A stretch of 64,000 bases of DNA from Rhodoblastus sp963710275 (GCA_963710275.1 CAVPZS010000005.1:62001-126000), one strand, 5' to 3'. Positions 43,156 through 52,780 are shown, counted from the stretch's first letter. Notes: a model not told the origin generated them from the letters alone. Made by a program: numbers and translations.

Positions 43156-44184
43156 ATGGATTTCATCAAGCGCAATCTCGATTACGTCTGGCCGGCGCTG
43201 GGTTTCGGAGCGGTGCTGGTTTCCTTCTGGCTGCTGTTTCGCGAATTTCGCGGCCAGGAAATCGGGCCGCATCTGCTCGTCGCCTTCCGCGCCATTACGC
43301 CGGTTCATTATCTGCTGGCTTTCGCCTCGACCCTGCTCGCCTATGTCGCGCTGGCCTTCTACGACCGCATCGCCTTGCAGCATCTGGGCGTCACCCATAT
43401 TTCCTGGCGTTTCGTCGCCGCCTGTTCCTTCACCACCTACGCCCTGTCGCACAATATCGGCGTCTCCGTGGTGTCCGGCGCCATGGTGCGTTTGCGCGGC
43501 TATACGTCGAAGGGGCTTTCGGCGGCCCAGATCGCCGTGCTGGTTGCGCTCTGCTCGCTGACCTTTTTGCTCGGCGCGGTTTCCGTCGGCGGCTTCGTCC
43601 TGATGGTCAAGCCGCACAGCCTCGCCCAGCTCGGGGGCATCCTGCCCTCTTTCCTCACCGAGCCGACCACGGCGCGGCTCATCGGCGGCGCCATGCTCGC
43701 CGGCGTGGCCGCCTATTGCCTGGGCTCGCTGTTCCGCCTGCCGTCGCTGACGCTGTCAGGGGTGAAGATCGCCTACCCGCAATGGCCCATCGTGCTGCGG
43801 CAACTGATCGCCGCGCCTGCGGAAATCATCGGCGCCGCGGGCATCATCTATTTCACGCTGCCCGAAGCCGGAAATCCCGGCTTTCTCGTCGTGCTCGCGG
43901 TGTTCATCTTTGCCTTTTCGGCGGCCCTGGCCTCGAATGCGCCCGGAGGGCTCGGGGTGTTCGAACTGGTATTCCTGCAAACCATGCCCGGCGCGCCGCA
44001 TGACGGCGTGCTTGCCGCGCTGCTGCTGTTCCGCCTGCTTTATCTGCTGCTGCCGCTGGCGCTGGCGATCTTCGTCGTGCTGGGCTTCGAGAAGCGGCGG
44101 CTGGCCGAGGCGATCGAACATCACCACCATCTCGCAGAGGAGGAAGCGGTCGAGCGCGCCCGCTCCAGCGCCTTCACCGAATGA
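43156..44184 (+). CDS. Lysylphosphatidylglycerol synthase-like / UPF0104 membrane protein
   Basis: 342 residues with about eight transmembrane helices. LSHNIGVSVVSGAMVRLRGY and SNAPGGLGVFELVFL are signatures of the YbhN/MprF membrane domain (flippase half), without the cytoplasmic transferase part. It probably handles lipids in the inner membrane. The tail carries HHHHLAEEEA. Start ATG giving MDFIKRNLDYVW is preceded by AGGGCCGG. Monocistronic. Confidence 0.85.
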   Translation: MDFIKRNLDYVWPALGFGAVLVSFWLLFREFRGQEIGPHLLVAFRAITPVHYLLAFASTLLAYVALAFYDRIALQHLGVTHISWRFVAACSFTTYALSHNIGVSVVSGAMVRLRGYTSKGLSAAQIAVLVALCSLTFLLGAVSVGGFVLMVKPHSLAQLGGILPSFLTEPTTARLIGGAMLAGVAAYCLGSLFRLPSLTLSGVKIAYPQWPIVLRQLIAAPAEIIGAAGIIYFTLPEAGNPGFLVVLAVFIFAFSAALASNAPGGLGVFELVFLQTMPGAPHDGVLAALLLFRLLYLLLPLALAIFVVLGFEKRRLAEAIEHHHHLAEEEAVERARSSAFTE

Positions 44185-44187
44185 AAT

Positions 44188-44219
44188 AGCAACGCCGGCC
44201 CGAACGGACCGGCGTTGCT
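44188..44219. terminator. Hairpin between convergent membrane protein gene and sciP
   Basis: AGCAACGCCGG and CCGGCGTTGCT form an 11-bp perfect stem around a ten-base loop, directly after one stop and 33 bases before the other. T-runs are poor, so rho-independent strength is uncertain. Confidence 0.6.
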
Positions 44220-44251
44220 CAAGGCGCAATTGAATTCGCGGCGCCGCGAAA

Positions 44252-44527
44252 TCACATGCGATATTGCTGGATGCGCGTCGTGCGCAGACCGGCCAGGCCG
44301 TGCTGATCGATCGACAATTGCCAGGACAGGAATTCGTCGACGGTCAGCGTATAGCGACTACACGCCTCCTCCAGCGAAAGAAGCCCGCCGCGCACGGCGG
44401 CGACAACTTCGGCCTTGCGGCGAATGACCCACCTTTTCGTGGAAGTCGGCGGCAAATCGGCGATGGTCAGGGGGCTGCCATCAGGCCCGATGACATATTT
44501 TACCCTCGGACGGTGGGGCTCGGTCAT
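44252..44527 (-). CDS. sciP: CtrA inhibitory protein SciP (DUF1153)
   Basis: 91 residues. VKYVIGPDGSPLTIADLPP, STKRWVIRRKAEVVAAVRGG, LLSLEEACSRYTLTVDEFLSW and the terminal LRTTRIQQYR match SciP almost residue for residue. In Caulobacter SciP binds DNA and CtrA and blocks CtrA-activated transcription. Upstream lies a CtrA-like box, as expected for CtrA control of sciP. Confidence 0.95.
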   Translation of the reverse strand: MTEPHRPRVKYVIGPDGSPLTIADLPPTSTKRWVIRRKAEVVAAVRGGLLSLEEACSRYTLTVDEFLSWQLSIDQHGLAGLRTTRIQQYRM

Positions 44528-44586
44528 GCTTAATACTCACGTTACGCGGAGAACCCTTACTACGCCTTGACCCTAGCCCGTTTGGC

Positions 44587-44602
44587 TTAAGAAACGCCTA
44601 AG
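44587..44602. promoter_or_regulatory. Candidate CtrA box upstream of sciP
   Basis: TTAA-GAAACGC-CTAA matches TTAA-N7-TTAA with one mismatch and reads similarly on the opposite strand. It is about 60 bases upstream of the sciP start. The rest of the 430-base interval to mnmA holds no gene; TTAACCATAAC at 44713 is another CtrA-like half site. Confidence 0.5.
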
Positions 44603-44954
44603 CAAAAATGGAGGAAGCGAACGATAAACGCTTGTTTGGCCGGTGACTTTCTTTCCAATTCCTTAGCAAGAGGGCAATTGTGTTTCTCTTTGGCGCATTT
44701 TACAGGCGTCCATTAACCATAACGCAAGCGCGCCATTTTCGCGGCGCTTCCGCCTGGCGTGGCCTGCTCTCGGGCGAGCGCGTTGAAAAATGGCGGAAGA
44801 GTCCTTATTGAAGGGGGAGCGCCCCGGGACGTGGCGCCGATTTTCCACTCATCTCCCGTTCAGCGACGCCAAGCGGCTTCGTTTTCCGGGCGATGGCAAC
44901 CAGTGCCGCCCGCGAGACCCGTTCATGACCGCCGCGTCGGGAAAACTCAACAGC

Positions 44955-46148
44955 ATGGAGCTCAACAGCCTGGATCTGCCAGCGCCGCCGGGGCAGACGC
45001 GCGTGGTCGTGGCCATGTCGGGCGGCGTCGATTCCTCGGTTGTCGCGGCCTTGCTCAAGGAGCAGGGCTATGACGTCGTCGGCGTCACCATGCAGCTTTA
45101 CGACCAGGGCGAGGCCGAGCACCGCCCCGGCGCCTGCTGCGCCGGCCAGGATATTTTCGACGCCCGCCAGGCGGCGGCGCTGATCGGCATTCCGCATTAC
45201 GTGCTGGATTATGAAACCCGCTTCCGCGCCAAGGTGATCGACGCCTTCGCGCAATCCTATGCCGAGGGCGAAACGCCGATCCCCTGCGTGACCTGCAACC
45301 AGCAGATCAAGTTCGTCGACCTGTTCGACATGGCCAGGGATCTCGGCGCCGATGCGCTCGCCACCGGCCACTACATCGTCTCGCGCGCCGATGGCGACGA
45401 GCGCGCGTTGTTCCGCGCCCGGGACGCCGACCGCGACCAGAGCTATTTCCTGTTCTCCACCACCCGAGAGCAGTTGAAGCTGCTGCGCTTCCCGCTTGGC
45501 GACATGACCAAGCCGGAAGTGCGCGAACACGCGCGGCGCTTCGGCCTCGCGATCGCCGACAAGCCCGACAGCCAGGACATCTGCTTCGTGCCATCAGGCC
45601 ATTACGCCGATATCGTGGAAAAACTGGCGCCCCAGGCGGCCTCGCCGGGCGACATCGTCCATGTCGACGGACGCACGCTCGGCCGTCACCACGGGGTGAT
45701 GCATTACACCATCGGGCAGAGGCGCGGCCTCGGCCTCGGCGCCGCGGGCGCCACCGCCGGCGAGCCGCTCTATGTGGTGAAGATCGACGCCGCCCATGCG
45801 CGCGTCACCGTCGGACCGCGCGAGGCGCTGGCGACAAGGCGGGTCTTCCTGCGTGACGTGAACTGGATCGGCCCCGGCGCGTTCGAAGACGCGGCCTCGG
45901 CCGGCCAGGAGATCGCCGTGCGCGTGCGCTCGACCCGTCCGCCGGCGCCGGCCCTGCTCGAACTGAGGAGCGGCGAGGTTTGCGTCGAATTCGTCGATGA
46001 CGAAACGGGCGTCGCGCCCGGCCAGGCCTGCGTGTTCTACGAGCACGCAGGCCCCGGCGCCCGCGTGCTCGGCGGCGGCTTCATCAAAAGCGCCGAACCA
46101 GCCAATGTCGCGGTGACGCCCCCGCAGCAGCGCGTAGCCCGCGCATGA
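44955..46148 (+). CDS. mnmA: tRNA-specific 2-thiouridylase MnmA
   Basis: 397 residues from an ATG giving MELNSLDLPAPPGQTR; an ATG ten codons earlier is possible. PP-loop VVVAMSGGVDSSVVAALL, catalytic cysteines in PCVTCNQQIK and DSQDICFVPSG, and the ATGHY segment are complete. It thiolates U34 of Lys, Glu and Gln tRNAs using sulfur relayed from IscS. Overlaps pmtA in ATGA. Confidence 0.96.
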   Translation: MELNSLDLPAPPGQTRVVVAMSGGVDSSVVAALLKEQGYDVVGVTMQLYDQGEAEHRPGACCAGQDIFDARQAAALIGIPHYVLDYETRFRAKVIDAFAQSYAEGETPIPCVTCNQQIKFVDLFDMARDLGADALATGHYIVSRADGDERALFRARDADRDQSYFLFSTTREQLKLLRFPLGDMTKPEVREHARRFGLAIADKPDSQDICFVPSGHYADIVEKLAPQAASPGDIVHVDGRTLGRHHGVMHYTIGQRRGLGLGAAGATAGEPLYVVKIDAAHARVTVGPREALATRRVFLRDVNWIGPGAFEDAASAGQEIAVRVRSTRPPAPALLELRSGEVCVEFVDDETGVAPGQACVFYEHAGPGARVLGGGFIKSAEPANVAVTPPQQRVARA

Positions 46149-46804
46149 CCGAGGTCCGCCGCGAAATCGCGCTGCTGGAAAACGCGCATGTCGAGGAGGC
46201 CTATGCCCGCTGGGCGCCGGTCTACGACCTCGCCTTCACGGCGGTGATGGCGCCGGGGCGCCGCGCCGCGGTCGCCGCCGCGCAAAGGCGGGGCGGCTCG
46301 ATTCTCGACGTCGGCGTCGGCACCGGGCTGGAACTGCCGATGTTCGACCGGCAAGTGAACCTTGTCGGCGTCGATCTGTCGGAACCGATGTTGCGCCGCG
46401 CGCAGACGAGGATCGCGCGAAAGAAACTGGTCCAGGTCGCCGGTCTCTGCGTGATGGACGCGACGCGGCTGGCTTTCCCGACGGCGCATTTCGATTCGGT
46501 CGTGGCGCCCTTTGTCCTGACCGTGGTGCCCGATCCCTCCGCCACGCTCGACGAATTGGCGCGGGTGGTGAAGGTCGGCGGCGAGATCGTGCTGGTCAAC
46601 CATGTCGGCGCAGACTCCGGGCCGATCGCCTGGATCGAGCGCTGGCTGGGGCGCAAGTCCGCCGAACTCGGCTGGCGGCCGGAATTTCCCTGGTCGATCC
46701 TCGGCGACTGGATCGCGGCGCGCGACGATTTGCGGCTGGTGGAGCGACGCAAGATCGCGCCCCTGGGACTGTTCACCCTGGCGCGGATCGAAAGGTTGCG
46801 ATAA
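46145..46804 (+). CDS. pmtA: Phosphatidylethanolamine N-methyltransferase (PmtA-type)
   Basis: 219 residues. VEEAYARWAPVYDLAFTAVM, the SAM motif ILDVGVGTGLELPMF, GVDLSEPMLRRAQ, VLTVVPDPSATLDELARVV and GWRPEFPWSIL follow the rhizobial/rhodobacterial PmtA pattern. The enzyme methylates phosphatidylethanolamine towards phosphatidylcholine. Its start codon lies in the mnmA stop (ATGA). Confidence 0.88.
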   Translation: MTEVRREIALLENAHVEEAYARWAPVYDLAFTAVMAPGRRAAVAAAQRRGGSILDVGVGTGLELPMFDRQVNLVGVDLSEPMLRRAQTRIARKKLVQVAGLCVMDATRLAFPTAHFDSVVAPFVLTVVPDPSATLDELARVVKVGGEIVLVNHVGADSGPIAWIERWLGRKSAELGWRPEFPWSILGDWIAARDDLRLVERRKIAPLGLFTLARIERLR

Positions 46805-46881
46805 CGCGCGACCTTCCTTGACAATGGCGGGGAGGCCAGACTATTAACCCCGCACTTGAGGCGTCGGCAACGGCGCTTCGT

Positions 46882-46958
46882 GGCGGGGTAGCTCAGCTGG
46901 CTAGAGCACGGGAATCATAATCCTGGGGTCGGGGGTTCGAGTCCCTCCCCCGCTACCA
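46882..46958 (+). tRNA. tRNA-Met (elongator), anticodon CAT, CCA encoded
   Basis: GGCGGGGTAGCTCAGCTGGC at the 5' end, anticodon loop ATCATAA, T-loop GGTTCGAGTCCC and encoded ACCA give a regular 77-nt cloverleaf. The paired first acceptor base and sequence match alphaproteobacterial elongator tRNA-Met rather than the initiator. Confidence 0.95.
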
Positions 46959-47376
46959 TTTTTAAAATCAATATCTTACTTTGTGAATTATCGGCATGGC
47001 CGAAGACCCTTGGCTGGTTTCCCGACGGCGGCCGGTCCAAACTAATCGTGGAAATCTTCGCCGCGCCGCCGCCATGGCGCGACATGACCTCGCGCCGCGA
47101 AATTCTGCGGGAAGGCGATACGCGGCGAACTCGAAAATTCTGCGAAGACCGCGAACCCCGCTCATCGGGCGAACGCCCCGGCCATCGGGCTCCGCGTCCC
47201 CTCCGCCGACGCTCACGCCGATTTTCCAGGTATTTTTAAGGCGTTGAAACTGAAAAATAATTTCGTGTAGCTTCCAGGTCCGTCTCTTTATAACCACGTC
47301 TCAGGTCGACGTTCCCCCACGAGGGACCGGGCTGTCCCGAACGCGCTCCATTGTCTTTCCTCGCAGAGATTGCTGA
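46959..47376. other. Gene-free stretch after tRNA-Met
   Basis: About 420 bases without a supported gene; open frames on both strands lack start signals. The last 150 bases probably hold the promoter of the RND pump operon. No integrase or repeat of the tRNA end was seen. Confidence 0.5.
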
Positions 47377-50300
47377 ATGCTGCCACTCGTCCGCATTGCG
47401 CTACGGCGGCCCTACACCTTTGTCGTGATGGCGATGCTGATCGTCATCTTCGGCGTGATTTCCTGGGTGAAGACGCCGGTCGACATCTTCCCCGACATCA
47501 AGATTCCCGTGGTCGCCGTGGTCTGGACCTATAACGGCCTGCCGCCCGACGACATGTCAGGGCGGGTGATCTATTATTACGAGCGCACGCTCAGCTCCCA
47601 GGTCAACGACATCGAGCACATCGAGTCGCAATCCCTGTCCGGCTATGGCGTGGTGAAAATCTTCTTCCAGCCGACGGTCAACATCAATTCGGCGCTGGCG
47701 CAGATCACCGCGGCGTCGCAGACCGTGCTGAAACTGCTGCCGCCGGGCATCACGCCGCCCTACGTCCTGAGCTTCAACGCGTCGAGCGTGCCGATCCTGC
47801 AGCTGGCGCTCTCGAGCGACGGCCTGTCGCAGGCCAAGATTTTCGACTCAGCGCAAAATTACATTCGTCCTTCCCTGGCCACTGTCGCCGGCGCCGCCGT
47901 GCCCTCGCCCTATGGCGGCAAGGTGCGCCAGGTGCAGGTCGACATCGACCAGGGCAAGCTGCAATCCTACGGGCTGTCGGCGCAGGACGTGGTCGCGGCC
48001 ATCGGAAAGCAGGACCTGATCACCCCCGTCGGCACTGAAAAGATCGGCAGGTTCGAATATGTCGTCGCGCTCAACGATTTGCCCGAACAGCTGCAACTGC
48101 TCAACAACCTGCCCATCCGCACCGTCAACAACGCCACGGCGCTGATCCGCGACGTCGCCTACGTCCACGACAGCAACCCGCCGCAGACCAATGCGGTGCG
48201 CGTCAATGGCGCCAACGCCGTGCTGATGACCATCGTCAAGGCGGGTTCGGCCTCCACCGTCGACGTGATCGACGGCGTCAAGGCGCTGCTGCCGCATCTG
48301 CGCGAAACGCTGCCGCAATCGCTGGAGCTGAAGGCGGTCGGCGACCAGTCGGTGTTCGTCAAGGCCGCCGTCCATTCGGTGATCCAGGAAGGCGCCACCG
48401 CCGCCGCGCTGACAGGCCTGATGATCCTGCTCTTCCTGGGGAGCTGGCGCTCCACCCTGATCATCAGCGTGTCGATTCCCCTGGCGATTCTCGCGGCCGT
48501 CGCCGCGCTGGCGGCGACCGGCGAAACCATCAACGTGATGACGCTCGGCGGCCTGGCGCTGGCGGTCGGCATTCTCGTCGACGACGCCACGGTGTGGATC
48601 GAAAACATCAATTCGAAGCTCGAGCAGGACAGCGACATCGAGGCGGCGATCATGGATTGCGCGCGCCAGATCATCGCGCCGGTGACCGTGTCGCTGATGT
48701 GCATGAGCATCGTCTTCGTCTCGATGTTCGGGTTGTCGGGCGTCTCGGGCTTCCTGTTCCGCCCGCTGGCTAAGGCCGTGGTCTTCGCGCTGACCGCCTC
48801 CTACATCCTCTCCTGCACCCTGGTGCCCACCATGGCGCATTTTCTGCTCGCCGGTCAGGGCGACCATGCCCATGGCGGCGCGGCGCGGTCCAAAAATCCG
48901 CTGGTTCGTTTCCAGCACGGCTTCGAGCGTCAGTTCGAGGCGCTGCGGCAAGCCTATGCGCGCCTGCTTGGCCGCGCCTTGCAACTCAAGCTGCGTTTCG
49001 TCTTCGCCTTCCTTGCTTTCGTGGTGGCGTCCTTCGGCCTGTTTCCCTTCCTCGGCCGCAATTTCTTTCCCCCGGTCGAAAGCACGCAGATCAAGCTGCA
49101 CATGCGCGCGCAGGCGGGCCTGCGCATCGAGGATACGGCGCGGCTCGCCAATCTCGTCGAGGGCGCGATCCGCGCCGAGGCCGGCCCGGACGTGGTTTCC
49201 TCCATTGTCGACAACATCGGCCTGCCGATCAGCGGCATCAACGCGGCTTACGGAAACTCCGGCACGATCAGCGCGGCCGACGCCGATATTCTTATTACCC
49301 TGAAGGACGGCGAGGAAGAGAAGACCGAAGGGCTGATCGAAGCCTTGCGCGAAAAGCTGCCCGAAACATTTCCCGGCGTGACCTTCTCCTTCCTCCCCGC
49401 CGACATCGTCACCCAGATCCTCAACTTCGGCCTGCCGGCGCCGATCGACATTCAGGTTGTCGGGTCGAACCAGGAGGCCGACAAGGCCTATGCGGACAAG
49501 ATGCTCAAGCGCATCGCGCGCATCAACGGCATCGCCGACGCGCGGATCCAGCAAGTGACCAACGTGCCGACGCTGAAAGTGGACGTCGACCGCATCGCCG
49601 CGAGCCAGGTGGGCGTGACCGAGCAGGACGTCGCCGCCTCCCTGCAGATCACGCTGGCCGGCTCGATCCAGACCAATCCCACCTTCTGGCTCAACCCGAA
49701 GACCGGCGTATCCTATCCGGTGGTGGCGCAAATGCCGCAATACTGGATGGATTCGCTCGACGCCCTGGCGCGGGTTCCGGCCTCGCAGCAAGACCCCAAG
49801 CAGATTCTCGGCGGCCTGGCCAAGATCACGCGCACGACCAGCAGCGCCGTGGTGTCGCATTATTCGGTCCAGCCGGTGATCGACATTTTCGCATCCAACA
49901 ATGGGCGCGATCTCGGCGGCGTCTCCGCCGACGTCCAGAACATCATCAAGGACATGGACAACGAGCGGCCGCGCGGCGTCCAGGTGATCCTGCGCGGGCA
50001 GACCGCGACGATGAACGTCGCCTATAGCCAGCTCTTCGCCGGACTCGCCCTAGCCATCGTGCTGATCTACCTGCTGATCGTCGTCAATTTCCAGTCCTGG
50101 CTCGATCCCTTCGTCATCGTCAGCGCCCTGCCGTCGGCGCAGGCCGGCATCGTCTGGATGCTGTTCCTGTCGCACACCACCTTGTCCGTGCCGGCGCTGA
50201 CAGGAGCGATCATGTGCGTCGGCGTGGCCACCGCCAACTCCCTGCTGGTGATCACCTTCGCCCGCGAAAAGCTCGCCGAGGGGCTCGACCCGGTCAGCGC

Positions 50301-50538
50301 CGCGCTCGAGGCGGGTTTCGGCCGTTTCCGGCCGGTGCTGATGACGGCGCTGGCCATGATCATCGGCATGCTGCCCATGGCCTTGAGCGCCGAGCAGAAC
50401 GCGCCGCTCGGCCGCGCCGTGATCGGCGGCCTGGCCTTCTCCACGCTCGCCACCCTGATCTTCGTGCCCGTGGTGTTCAGCCTCGTCCACGCGCGGCGGC
50501 GCGCGGAGGAAGTTCTTCAGCCGCTCAACGCCAAGTGA
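47377..50538 (+). CDS. RND efflux transporter inner-membrane subunit (HAE1/AcrB family)
   Basis: 1053 residues, full RND length with 12 expected membrane helices in two halves. MLPLVRIALRRPYTFVVMAM is the classical N-terminal helix. The transmembrane charge-relay region contains GILVDDATVWIENI in TM4, and RPLAKAVVFALTASYILSCTLVP lies before the large loop. The second half has FAGLALAIVLIYLLIVVNF. The gene is unusual in preceding its membrane-fusion partner, and no outer-membrane channel gene is adjacent. Substrate unknown. Confidence 0.93.
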   Translation: MLPLVRIALRRPYTFVVMAMLIVIFGVISWVKTPVDIFPDIKIPVVAVVWTYNGLPPDDMSGRVIYYYERTLSSQVNDIEHIESQSLSGYGVVKIFFQPTVNINSALAQITAASQTVLKLLPPGITPPYVLSFNASSVPILQLALSSDGLSQAKIFDSAQNYIRPSLATVAGAAVPSPYGGKVRQVQVDIDQGKLQSYGLSAQDVVAAIGKQDLITPVGTEKIGRFEYVVALNDLPEQLQLLNNLPIRTVNNATALIRDVAYVHDSNPPQTNAVRVNGANAVLMTIVKAGSASTVDVIDGVKALLPHLRETLPQSLELKAVGDQSVFVKAAVHSVIQEGATAAALTGLMILLFLGSWRSTLIISVSIPLAILAAVAALAATGETINVMTLGGLALAVGILVDDATVWIENINSKLEQDSDIEAAIMDCARQIIAPVTVSLMCMSIVFVSMFGLSGVSGFLFRPLAKAVVFALTASYILSCTLVPTMAHFLLAGQGDHAHGGAARSKNPLVRFQHGFERQFEALRQAYARLLGRALQLKLRFVFAFLAFVVASFGLFPFLGRNFFPPVESTQIKLHMRAQAGLRIEDTARLANLVEGAIRAEAGPDVVSSIVDNIGLPISGINAAYGNSGTISAADADILITLKDGEEEKTEGLIEALREKLPETFPGVTFSFLPADIVTQILNFGLPAPIDIQVVGSNQEADKAYADKMLKRIARINGIADARIQQVTNVPTLKVDVDRIAASQVGVTEQDVAASLQITLAGSIQTNPTFWLNPKTGVSYPVVAQMPQYWMDSLDALARVPASQQDPKQILGGLAKITRTTSSAVVSHYSVQPVIDIFASNNGRDLGGVSADVQNIIKDMDNERPRGVQVILRGQTATMNVAYSQLFAGLALAIVLIYLLIVVNFQSWLDPFVIVSALPSAQAGIVWMLFLSHTTLSVPALTGAIMCVGVATANSLLVITFAREKLAEGLDPVSAALEAGFGRFRPVLMTALAMIIGMLPMALSAEQNAPLGRAVIGGLAFSTLATLIFVPVVFSLVHARRRAEEVLQPLNAK

Positions 50539-50548
50539 GGATCGAAAC

Positions 50549-51763
50549 ATGACCGGTCATCCGACGATTGACATCCAGCCCGGCGCGCGCCCCGGAAACA
50601 GGGTCGGCAGGTTCGTCCTGCCGGTCGCGGGCCTGGTTCTCGCCGGGCTCGTCGTCCATGGCGTCCTGCAGCGCCGTGACGCCGAGGCGAAGCTCGCCCG
50701 CTGGACCGACGAGCGGGCGCTTCCCAGCGTGGCCGTCCTCTCGCCGCACTATGACGCCTCGCCGAAGAGCTTCACCCTGCCCGGCGACGTCCAGGCTTTT
50801 TACGACGCCGAAATCCACGCCCAGGTCTCGGGCTACATCAAGGTCTGGAACAAGGACATTGGCGCGGTCGCGAAAAAGGGCGACGTGCTCGCGGTCATCG
50901 ATACGCCCGAACTCGACGAGAGCATCGCCCAGGCCGAGCAGGAAGTGACGCGGGCCAAGGCCACGCAGGCGATGGCCGAAGTCACCGCGCAACGCTGGGG
51001 CGCGCTGCGCTCGAGCGCCGCCGTCTCGCAACAGGCCAGCGACGAGAAGGACAGCGACACCAAGGTCAAGCGCGCCGACGTCGGCGCCGCCGAGGCCCGG
51101 ATCGCCCGGCTGAAGGCGCAAAAGGCCTTCGCCAATGTCGTCGCGCCTTTCGACGGCGTGGTCACCGCGCGCAACATCGACATCGGCGCCTTCGTCACGC
51201 CGACCGGCGGCGGCGCGCCACTGTTCAAGGTGGCGGACATTCACGCCGTGCGCGTCTATGTCAGCGCTCCGCAAAGCTATGCCGGCAGATTGAAGCCGGG
51301 CATGGAGGCGAAGATGACCCTGGCGCAGCATCCGGGCCAGGAGTTTCTCGCGAAAATCGCGACGACGGCCAACGCCATAGCCGAGAAGTCGCGCACCCTG
51401 CTGGTCGAACTCTTAGCCTCGAACCCCGGCGGCGCGCTGCTCCCCGGCGCTTACGCCAACGTGCGCTTCGAGCTTCCGCACGAGGACAAGCGCCTGCGGG
51501 TTCCCTCCAGCGCCCTGGCGTTCGGGCGCAAGGGCATGACGGTGGCGACGCTCGACGATCATGACCGCGTGCATTTCAGGACCATCGCCATCGGCTCCGA
51601 TTTCGGATCGGAGGTCGAAGTCGAATCGGGCCTGTCTCCGCAGGACCGGATCATCGACAATCCGATGGACACATTAGGCGACGGCGACGAAGTCCGCGTC
51701 AGCGCGCCCCCGGCGCAGGGGCGGAACGCCGGAGCCAGATCGGATCATGTATCTGCGCAATGA
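50549..51763 (+). CDS. RND periplasmic membrane-fusion protein
   Basis: 404 residues: a signal-anchor (FVLPVAGLVLAGLVVHGVL), the biotinyl-lipoyl halves GDVQAFYDAEIHAQVSGYIK and APFDGVVTARNIDIGAFV flanking a long alpha-hairpin (residues 130-200), then the beta-barrel domain. It begins 10 bp after the pump gene and links it to an outer-membrane channel encoded elsewhere. Confidence 0.93.
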   Translation: MTGHPTIDIQPGARPGNRVGRFVLPVAGLVLAGLVVHGVLQRRDAEAKLARWTDERALPSVAVLSPHYDASPKSFTLPGDVQAFYDAEIHAQVSGYIKVWNKDIGAVAKKGDVLAVIDTPELDESIAQAEQEVTRAKATQAMAEVTAQRWGALRSSAAVSQQASDEKDSDTKVKRADVGAAEARIARLKAQKAFANVVAPFDGVVTARNIDIGAFVTPTGGGAPLFKVADIHAVRVYVSAPQSYAGRLKPGMEAKMTLAQHPGQEFLAKIATTANAIAEKSRTLLVELLASNPGGALLPGAYANVRFELPHEDKRLRVPSSALAFGRKGMTVATLDDHDRVHFRTIAIGSDFGSEVEVESGLSPQDRIIDNPMDTLGDGDEVRVSAPPAQGRNAGARSDHVSAQ

Positions 51764-51795
51764 AAACCCCATGATCTCCGTCGCCGATCAGCCGC

Positions 51796-52719
51796 TCAGT
51801 CGATGACGAAATTCGCGGCGGCCGCCAATGGCCGCGCGATTTCGTCCACCTGGCCGCGCAGCCAACGATGGGCGGGATCGTCCTGGAAGCTTTTGTTCCA
51901 GCTCGCATACATCGGCATGTTCGGGCAGGACACGGGCGCCGGCGCGCAGGCAAGGCCCTTCAAGGAGCCAAAGCGCAACAGGCTCGGCGCGGTGGCGATC
52001 AGCGAACTGCCGCGCAGGAACGCGGCCAGCCCCGAAAAACCGCTTACCGTCACGCAGAAATGGCGCTGGATCTTTCGCGCGGCCAGCCAGCGGTCGATGT
52101 CCAGCTCCCGGCGCGGCTCATAGACGACGGTAATATGGTCGCTCGCAAGATAAGCCGATTTCGTCTTCGGCGCTTGCCTCGTCGCGGGATCGAAAAAAAC
52201 GACATAGCGATCCTCGAACAGCTTTTTCTGCATGATGTCGGCGGCGATCGGCGGCCGCGGACTCAAGACAAGGTGGCAATGCTCGTCGCGCAGCATTTCC
52301 GGCGTTGGGACGTTGGAGGGAATGATCCGCAGGCTGATCCCCGGCGCACGCTCGCGCAATCGCGCGATCAGCGCCGGCAACAGCGCATCGCGCTGGAAAT
52401 CATTGGCGGCGATCACGAAGCCTCTGGCGCAGTCGGCGGGATCGAAACGTTCCGGCTGGGCGAAGCGCTCCAGGTCGCGCAGCAGGACATCCGCCTTTTC
52501 CGCCAGGGTTTTTGCGCGAGAGGTCGCGACGACGCCGCGGCCCGATTTGACGAACAGCGGGTCGCGCACGATCTCGCGCAGCTTGTTGAGCAGGTGGCTC
52601 ACCGCCGACTGGGTCACGCCAAGCCTTTGCGCGGCGCCCGTGATCGAGCCTTCCTCGATCACCGCGACGAGCAGCCGCAGGAGGTTGGCGTCGAGATCCG
52701 TCCAATCGAAATTGCTCAT
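51796..52719 (-). CDS. LysR-family regulator divergent from ligAB
   Basis: 307 residues. N-terminal winged helix: NLLRLLVAVIEEGSITGAA then RLGVTQSAVSHLLNKLREI, followed by DPLFVKSGRG. The C-terminal effector domain starts near residue 90. Divergence from ligA with a large inverted repeat between them suggests it controls the dioxygenase genes, probably in response to an aromatic ligand. Confidence 0.9.
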   Translation of the reverse strand: MSNFDWTDLDANLLRLLVAVIEEGSITGAAQRLGVTQSAVSHLLNKLREIVRDPLFVKSGRGVVATSRAKTLAEKADVLLRDLERFAQPERFDPADCARGFVIAANDFQRDALLPALIARLRERAPGISLRIIPSNVPTPEMLRDEHCHLVLSPRPPIAADIMQKKLFEDRYVVFFDPATRQAPKTKSAYLASDHITVVYEPRRELDIDRWLAARKIQRHFCVTVSGFSGLAAFLRGSSLIATAPSLLRFGSLKGLACAPAPVSCPNMPMYASWNKSFQDDPAHRWLRGQVDEIARPLAAAANFVID

Positions 52720-52757
52720 GAGTCATATCATGTTTCAGTCCTTTATTTTTTTCAACG

Positions 52758-52780
52758 TCGCGACGATGGTCACGTCGCGA
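52758..52780. promoter_or_regulatory. Inverted repeat in the LysR-ligA intergenic region
   Basis: TCGCGACG-ATGGTCA-CGTCGCGA is a perfect 8-7-8 inverted repeat, 38 bases upstream of the lysR start and 45 before ligA. The spacing resembles LysR recognition sites, although it lacks the T-N11-A core. Confidence 0.55.

Noticed and set aside
46968..47297. Minus-strand 109-codon frame after tRNA-Met
   Set aside because: Basic, low-complexity translation with no start signal and no domain.
47848..49860. A 670-codon open frame antisense to the RND pump gene
   Set aside because: It mirrors third-position GC bias of the real gene, has no ribosome binding site and gives a His/Arg/Gln-rich translation typical of shadow frames.
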